Part shown: in pieces, positions 32,119-36,937 of the stretch
How the letters are laid out: each line of letters begins with the position of its first letter
Position numbering within the stretch: the stretch's first letter is position 1
Origin: Hirudo medicinalis
Lineage: Eukaryota > Annelida > Clitellata > Hirudinida > Hirudinidae
Assembly (NCBI GenBank): GCA_011800805.1
Contig: MPNW01000678.1
Span: forward strand, 1 to 36,937
DNA: 36,937 nucleotides
Reading direction: 5' to 3'
The notes under the pieces: generated by a model
Seen by the model: only the letters and a program-made list of their open reading frames with translations
What the model was told of the DNA's origin: nothing
The model's database searches: none
Translations under genes and position numbers: made by a program

Positions 32119-34585
32119 GATAATGATGATGATGATGATGATGATGATGATAATAATAATAACAATAATAACAACAAAAATAGATTTTTTTTATTTCTGA
32201 ATTTTAAAAACCTTGAATGAGCAATCGCTCCCGGTGTAGCCCGACGGACACTGACAGTAGTGGAGGCTGTCCCCAATCAGGTCCACACACTTGCCGCCAT
32301 TTTTACACTCCATCCAATCAGAGCACTCGTAAGAATAGTTGACCTCATTATTGTTAGAGCAACTCCTATTGCACAGACCCTGTTTGAAATGCAACGCTGG
32401 CGGCCAATCAGGCAAAGGGCGTGACCTGTTTAGTAACGAGTTCATGCGAGGGCGGGTATTTCTGGAATGTTCGACATTTTTTTCGTACGGCAAAATGGAG
32501 GTGCTGAGTTTGGTGTTGGAAGATTGGGTGGTGTTGGTACCGTTGGGGAAAGAAACGGTGACTGGGGTAGTACCGAAGGGCCAAGCCCGTGGTTGGGGCA
32601 CATCTCGGGTGCCGGTTTCTTTGTCGCGGTGAATGGCGACTCCATCGTGGTGGCTTTCAGTGGATTTTACCATGTCAGTGTAAGTGGTGGTGCTGACGTT
32701 GTCATGGTTGTCACCGGAGGTCATGATGTAGCCGCTACCGTGGAGAATGGAGGCGATGTCGGGGCCCTCATGGAGAACGGTGACGTCATCGTGACGCGTA
32801 GTCAAGCGAAAGGGGGTGACGCTTTTACCTGTGTGCGTCCTTCCCACCTGGCAGAACTTTCCGACTCTGCCTGGACAACAGAAGCAGCGGTAGTACGCCT
32901 GAAGGATAGAATTAGAGTATTAATATTTAATAAATAATAATAATAATAAAGTTAGTAATAATAATAATAATAATAATAAAGTTAACAATAATAATAATAA
33001 CAATAATAAAGTTAACAACAACAACAATAATAAAGTTAACAACAACAACAACAATAATAATAATAACCGTTCACTTCGAGCGCGAACAAAAAACATCGAA
33101 GCCTCTTTAAAAATTTCATTCTAAAGTCAGGCAGGTATTTGAACGTCACGGCAGAATTATTTTTAACAAAAATCCCCCCAAAAAATAAAATAAAACAACA
33201 AAAAAAAACTATTTCCTCGTTAAATTTAATAAATATTCTCAAAAAAATATCTCTCTAGAGATGGACTTCAATTCGGTACTACACAATGACGACACCATCC
33301 ACTCGACAACGATGCGACAAAAGTCTGCGCTACATCATGCCCGAATTAGCACGTCAGGGATTGGCTGGCTGAATGACTGAGTGGGTGAGTGAGTGAGTGA
33401 GTGAGTGAGTAAGTGAGTGAGTGATTGAGTGAGTGAGTGATTGAGTGAGTGAGTGAGTGAGTGAGTGAGTGAGTGGATGAGTGAGTAAGAGAGTGAGTGA
33501 GAAGAAATTTATCCACTCCCTACGTGCTCTTAATATCGCCCGTTGTCAACCATTTTGTCATCTCCGAGTGTTTCTCAGATTTTTGAGCCATGGCGGCAGT
33601 ATGGAAATTCTTGTGCATTCATCATATGAGTTGAGAATTTAAAAGTGGATTTTTCTCTCTATATACTAATTAATTCGATCGACCGAATGGGCTACGTTCC
33701 TACATACGGCGGTAATGGCAACAGTCGTAATGTGTCGTGTTCGAAACCCAGCCTGCACTGCCACAAGCTCCCTTGGGAAGAAGCGCTATATAAATGGCCA
33801 AGAAAAAAGCGCCCCAGACGCCCAGATGCTACGAACATGGCGCTACACAAATGAAGTACATTTGCAAATTAAATATGTATAAATTACAAATTTATTACAG
33901 TTTATGGTCATATTTATTAAAATAATATATATATATATATTTTTTTTAAATTTATAAAAAAATTTTTAAACAAATTTATTAAAAATTCATGAGAATTTAG
34001 CTGAAAAAAACATGAACAATTCTTTTCACCTGGAATATAAATGTGAATGTGTTTCAGTTTCATGTTGTCATGAAGTTTGTAAACTACATTTAGTCTGGAA
34101 AATAAATCTTTTCCACTCCTCCATTTTAAAGCACTTTCAAATATTTAATGGATTTAGTGCAACAAATGTCTTTATTTACGATCGAAACTAAACATTTGGA
34201 TAAGCTCTTTTTTGTTTTGTTTTGATACAAAAAATATACAAAACACAACAAGACATACAAGACAAAACACACACCATACGATCCATCAATTTCATCACGG
34301 CGCCCGATCTGATTTTTCGATTTATTTAATTTCATTTTCACTAATTAATCGCTTAAAATGGAAAAGGACGATAATGGAAATGTTGATTGATCTGTCGTCG
34401 ATGGAGGTCGTAACTTACTTCCTGTGGATCCTCAGCGCAGTAGCCTTGTCCACTGCAGATCCACAATCGATTGGCGGATGGTGACGATGACGATGACGAT
34501 GTGGTCGATTGGGACGATGAGGACGATGAGGACGACAATGATGATGATGATGGAAATGATGAAGACGATGATGACGATGGTGATG

Positions 34586-34623
<38 letters not shown>

Positions 34624-35139
34624 GACGATGGTGATGTGGATGATGATGTGGATGATGATGGAAATGATGAAGATGAAGATGATGATGACGATGATGATGT
34701 TGAGGGCGATGGGGACGGGAGTGAAGACGATAACAGCGATGGTGTTGATGGTGATGAAAATGATGACGACGACGACGACAATGATGATGATGGATATGAT
34801 GACGATGGTGTCTGAGACCACGAAGGGGCTTCGGCGCACCTCTGACCTTTGACGACGACCTTCAGCCAGCTGGTCACGTGACGGAAGTCCTTGTGGTTCG
34901 TTTCGTTGAGTTCTGAAGGTTTGAAATCAAATCAGAATCGATTGTGGACAAGGAAAGTTCATTGGATTTAAAATCGAATAATATCGAATAATAATAATAA
35001 TAATAATAAATAATAATAATAATAAATAATAACAATAAAATAATAATAATAATAATAATAATGATAAATATAATAACAACAATAGCAATAATAAATAATA
35101 ATAATAATAATGATAAATATTAATAGCAATAACAACAAC

Positions 35140-35174
<35 letters not shown>

Positions 35175-35205
35175 TCGAATAATGCCAAGCAGATTTCCAC
35201 TCACT
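28182..35205 (-). CDS. EGF-domain type I transmembrane protein (partial, possibly LamG-containing)
   Basis: Probably a cell-surface adhesion or signalling protein; I cannot name the family. Exons in transcript order: one ending at 35205 (start unclear), 34819-34912, 34419-34452, 32212-32898, a missing link, 29230-29361, 28880-29156 and 28182-28443 (stop). The first exon has LamG-like features (DLVINTAALLMLGSMPL; tentative). A first EGF spans three exons: RCAEAPSC-GQGYC, then [15 protein letters not shown]. The exon 32212-32898 adds a Ser/Thr-rich stretch with several N-x-S/T sites and a second EGF ([13 protein letters not shown] ... [12 protein letters not shown]). Exon 29230-29361 has the end of another EGF and a calcium-binding type ([16 protein letters not shown]). 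A membrane span ([20 protein letters not shown] and on) precedes a basic tail of about 125 residues ending HVAY. Phase 0 at 32212 does not fit phase 1 at 29361, so at least one exon is absent between them. The N-terminus was not found. Confidence 0.7.
29516..29632. repeat. (AACAAAC)n and (AAC)n microsatellite
   Basis: AACAAAC units (29516-29562) pass into pure AAC and then AAT trinucleotides. The array borders the left side of the Slit exon cassette. Open frames through it (poly-Val on minus, poly-Thr on plus) are artefacts. Confidence 0.95.
29691..30589 (+). CDS. slit: Slit fragment: LRR, LRR C-terminal cap and EGF exons
   Basis: Slit is the secreted Robo ligand for axon guidance. Three exons are present: 29691-29762, 29901-30064 and 30370-30589. 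The first is a 72-nt LRR exon ([17 protein letters not shown]). The second is the LRR C-cap ([36 protein letters not shown]). The third carries one complete EGF and the start of the next ([44 protein letters not shown]). This is the end of the fourth LRR block leading into the first EGF repeats, closely matching Drosophila and vertebrate Slit. Phases are consistent (2-2, 2-1, 1-2), splice sites are intact and there are no stops. No preceding LRR exon is visible in 26611-29690, and no following EGF or LamG exon on the plus strand to 36937. It lies inside the opposite-strand EGF membrane gene. Family assignment is secure; whether this is a working locus is not. Confidence 0.9.
30091..30240. repeat. 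Tandem GTGACTTGT / GTGATATGT repeat
   Basis: Nine-base units GTGACTTGT alternate with GTGATATGT in a short array, placed in the intron between the Slit C-cap and EGF exons, a few tens of bases after the donor at 30065. Confidence 0.95.
30621..30870. repeat. 26-bp tandem repeat, about nine copies, ending at an ambiguous base
   Basis: The unit TTAATTGAATAATTCATTAT plus ATAATA repeats about nine times with only a T/C change (TATAT/TACAT). The array ends at the single N in the window (30861), followed by unrelated sequence. It borders the right side of the Slit exon cassette. Confidence 0.95.
30898..30990. repeat. (TCAC/TCAT)n tetranucleotide array
   Basis: CACTCACTCACCCATTCATT-type units, the same family as 418-672, begin shortly after the N at 30861. 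Confidence 0.9.
31080..32211. repeat. Microsatellite-dense intronic stretch
   Basis: Dense AAT/AAC arrays lie at 31118-31200, 31568-31690 and 32038-32170, and a GTTCAT hexamer array at 31876-31906. At about 31325-31415 a roughly 36-bp unit (TATCAATAAAAAATATTTTA) repeats about 2.5 times. I searched the minus strand for the missing EGF exon of the surrounding gene by its cysteine pattern and found none. ORFs here are poly-Ile, poly-Asn or poly-Tyr artefacts. Confidence 0.8.
33382..33500. repeat. (TGAG)n tetranucleotide array
   Basis: Nearly perfect GAGT units with occasional GATT or GTAA; the complement of the TCAC arrays at 418-672 and 30898-30990. Confidence 0.95.
33681..33797 (+). mobile_element. 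SINE with tRNA-like head and GCGCTATATAAATGG tail, copy 2
   Basis: Starts GACCGAATGGGCTACG (A-box-like), contains GTGTTCGAAACCC (B box GTTCGAAACC) and ends AAGCGCTATATAAATGG. It aligns end to end with the minus-strand copy at 11600-11717. A second tail-like GGCGCTACACAAATG follows at about 33839-33853, suggesting a duplicated 3' end. It lies in an intron of the EGF membrane gene in the opposite sense. Confidence 0.8.
34453..34818 (-). repeat. (ATC)n-rich intron of the EGF membrane gene, open in frame
   Basis: On the minus strand GTCTCA follows an exon ending TCG TG, and CTGCAG precedes TGGACAAGG. Joining them restores a normal EGF (C-x5-C-x4-C) by splitting one cysteine codon TG|T. The intron is almost wholly ATC/ATCGTC repeat and stays open through its length, so unspliced RNA would encode a Ser-rich insert. 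The plus-strand poly-Asp and poly-Met frames here are artefacts. Confidence 0.7.
34968..35190. repeat. (AAT/AAC)n microsatellite
   Basis: AAT units with AAC and AAATAAT interruptions fill the intron between the exon ending at 35205 and the exon at 34819-34912. Confidence 0.95.
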
Positions 35206-35459
35206 CAGCACTGCGTAACCTCCGCTCCCTTGGAGCAGACGCCTGTCAATCACGATTCGAATTTCTTGACCTGAAGCTGACGTCGTCGACCTCGTCGACG
35301 TCATTGGTAGCGGCATTGACCCCAGCATGAGGAGGGCTGCAGTGTTGATCACGAGGTCCCTGTTGTTGTAGTAGTTGTTGCTATTGCTGCTAATGTCGTC
35401 GGTGTCGATCTGGACGAAGATGTCCCAGTCCAGTAGGAAGTAAGATTCCCAGGGTTTGT

Positions 35460-35800
35460 AGTAGTAGTAGTAGTTGTTGTTGTTGTTGCTGTTGTTGCTT
35501 TTGTTGTTGTTGTTGTTGTTGCTGTTGTTGTTGCTTTTGTTGTTGTTGTTGCTTTTGTTGTTGTTGTTGCTTTTGTTGTTGTTGTTGCTGCTGTTGGTTT
35601 CGCCAAGGATGATGCTGATGGGTGGTAAAACTTGTTGACGATCGAGAAACAAATGAGTGAGAACGCTAGCAAATGTTTTCGTAAAAATTGCAATGCATTA
35701 TAATATACTATTTTTGTCATTGTCGTTATTATTATTATTATTGTTGTTATTATTATTATTGTTGTTGTTGTTGTTATTTTATGTTTTTCCCGACCAAAAA
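35460..35800. repeat. (TTG)n/(TTA)n microsatellites
   Basis: TAG/TTG/GCT trinucleotide arrays lie at 35456-35597 and ATT/GTT at 35722-35776. They border the LamG-like exon and blur its 5' edge; the poly-Asn and poly-Thr reading is not supported as protein. Confidence 0.85.
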
Positions 35801-35857
35801 CAGACCGAAAAAAAAACCAATCAGTCCGAAAAAAGAACCACACAAATCCAAACATGT

Positions 35858-36560
35858 TTAAAGTCTCCCAGCACGGCTAGGGATCTCCGCGGGATCCTCC
35901 CTGTCTTCCTTGGACAAATCAAGGCTTAGGATAACTTTACTGAACATTTCACTGTCTTTCAGCCTGCCGCTTTTTTCCAAAACCATGTTCTTGGTACTTT
36001 GGCTGTCAAACTTAACCTGAACTTTGTTTTTGGGAATTTTCATTTTGTCCCCAACTCTGAATATTTCAATAATATCTTTGTCCATGTTTTTATTCTGTGA
36101 CTTCTTTCAGGAGCTTTGACACAAGTTCTTCGTCTTTAGACTTGGAGTTGGTAGCATCTTCTTTCAAATTGTAAGTCATGATGTTATTCTGCCCCTCTGT
36201 CTTTCGTTGCTTATTTCCACAGTTGTTCTTGTTTCTGCCTCTGAGCCCTGCACATTTCCAGCGTCTGTGTTGAGGACTTCTACTTTTATTTTTGACCAAA
36301 CAGACCACTGCTTAGTCTCCAACTTGTTTTCATCCAACTTTTGGATTGAAATCTTGTTGGCTTCCTTCAGATTTTCATGAAATTCCTCAATTTGCTTCCC
36401 CTGTTTCTTGATTGCTTCATTCGATTCATCAGCTTACCTGTTAATCATTTTCACTTCTTTGACATCCTCAGTCAAGTTTTTGAACTCGTGTTTTGATGCT
36501 TTTGTCTTTTTTCTTCTGCAAATTTCTTCCAGGCAATCCTCATTTTATTTCAAGCAACTC
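35858..36560 (-). pseudogene. Decayed non-LTR retrotransposon ORF1 (LINE ORF1-like)
   Basis: Read on the minus strand, a lysine/glutamate-rich coiled-coil-like stretch (KKQGKQIEEFHENLKEANKI) leads to NNIMTYNLKED and SKSKDEELVSKLLKEV. Then come IIEIFRVGDKMK, KVQVKFDSQSTKNMVLEKS and SLDLSKEDRE. This order, coiled coil then 'NIM-YNLKE', 'RVG', 'V-F-S' and 'DLSKEDRE', is typical of the ORF1 of animal LINEs and related transposon proteins. The frame is broken at least twice: a TAA after KEVTE with a shift to the next segment, and a stop/frame change in the upstream coiled coil. No reverse transcriptase or endonuclease is visible. It is a relic, not a host gene. Confidence 0.65.
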
Positions 36561-36639
36561 CAGCACAAATGAAAAACGAGAAGTTCGGCCTCAATTTGTA
36601 ATTCAGAATTAATTAATTAATTAATTCAGGATTGGTCTT

Positions 36640-36690
36640 CTTCGCACTTTTTCGCACTCCTTCGCACTCCTTCGCACTCCTTCGCACTTC
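36640..36690. repeat. Short tandem repeat CTTCGCACTC
   Basis: About five copies of a ten-base TTCGCACTCC unit, directly after a TTAA-type run (36608-36625). Confidence 0.9.
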
Positions 36691-36796
36691 TCGGTCTCGG
36701 CACATTTATTCCTTTCGAAAATCACGAGAAATGTTCACTGAAGATTTAATAACTACATTTGAAGACTGAAATGAATGATAACAGATTATTTAATGT

Positions 36797-36799
<3 letters not shown>

Positions 36800-36827
<28 letters not shown>

Positions 36828-36870
36828 TCACCACCACTACCATCATCGTCGTCGTCATCATCAGTATCAC
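36800..36870. repeat. (CAC/ATC)n microsatellite at right edge
   Basis: CAC units pass into ATC and CGT units. No gene recognised between here and the window end. Confidence 0.9.
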
Positions 36871-36937
36871 ATCATTCTGACATCATAATCATGTTGTCAC
36901 CCACGGATCAAGTGCCTCCAAATTATGTGACTGGGCT

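Larger units (their letters stand above)
32899..34418. other. Intron of EGF membrane gene with repeats and a SINE
   Basis: AAT/AAC arrays (32932-33065), the (TGAG)n array (33382-33500), a SINE copy (33681-33797) and A+T-rich sequence. No exon recognised on either strand. Confidence 0.65.

Noticed and set aside
34471..34815. Long plus-strand open frame of almost pure Asp/Glu (and a Met-rich frame beside it)
   Set aside because: It is the translation of an ATC/GAT repeat that lies in an intron of the minus-strand EGF gene; removing it restores a perfect EGF.
34927..35652. Minus-strand frame of 241 residues with poly-Asn and poly-Tyr
   Set aside because: Both ends are microsatellite. Only the central part ending at 35205 looks like a real exon.

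Overview
The window is animal nuclear DNA. Genes are split into many small exons by short GT-AG introns (about 80-1,000 bp), the spacers are A+T-rich and full of tri- and tetranucleotide microsatellites, and the proteins are metazoan (CAPS/UNC-31, DEPDC1, BBS8/TTC8, PEX2, Slit). A nucleoside hydrolase and a universal stress protein next to these suggest an invertebrate. A lophotrochozoan such as an annelid or mollusc is my best guess, with low confidence on species. I rebuilt exon chains by hand from splice signals, reading-frame phase and remembered family motifs; no alignment or search was run.

Layout. 1-1564: simple repeats, probably intron. 1565-4925 (+): the last ten visible coding exons of CAPS (Cadps), then 3' UTR. 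6452-8357 (-): complete six-exon nucleoside hydrolase, tail-to-tail with CAPS. 8846-14186 (-): complete twelve-exon DEPDC1. 14187-14633: short divergent spacer with an X-box-like site. 14634-18895 (+): complete eleven-exon TTC8/BBS8. 19211-21050 (+): complete eight-exon PEX2. 21521-23849 (-): four-exon protein with one C2H2 zinc finger and an AT-hook, not recognised by name. 25379-26610 (+): four-exon universal stress protein.

From 28182 to 35205 the minus strand carries a split gene for a type I membrane protein with EGF-like domains, a Ser/Thr-rich N-glycosylatable stretch, one membrane span and a cytoplasmic tail. Three intact plus-strand exons of Slit (LRR, LRR C-cap, EGF pair) sit inside it, cut off from the rest of Slit and flanked by tandem repeats, with an N base beside them. 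This is the oddest place in the window: either misassembly, or a transposed or duplicated Slit fragment. Beyond 35858 is a decayed non-LTR retrotransposon ORF1. Two copies of a SINE with a tRNA-like head lie at 11600-11717 and 33681-33797.

The genes serve unrelated roles (vesicle priming, nucleoside salvage, cell cycle, cilium, peroxisome, adhesion). The only arrangement suggesting co-regulation is the divergent DEPDC1/TTC8 pair. I found no convincing new multi-gene system.
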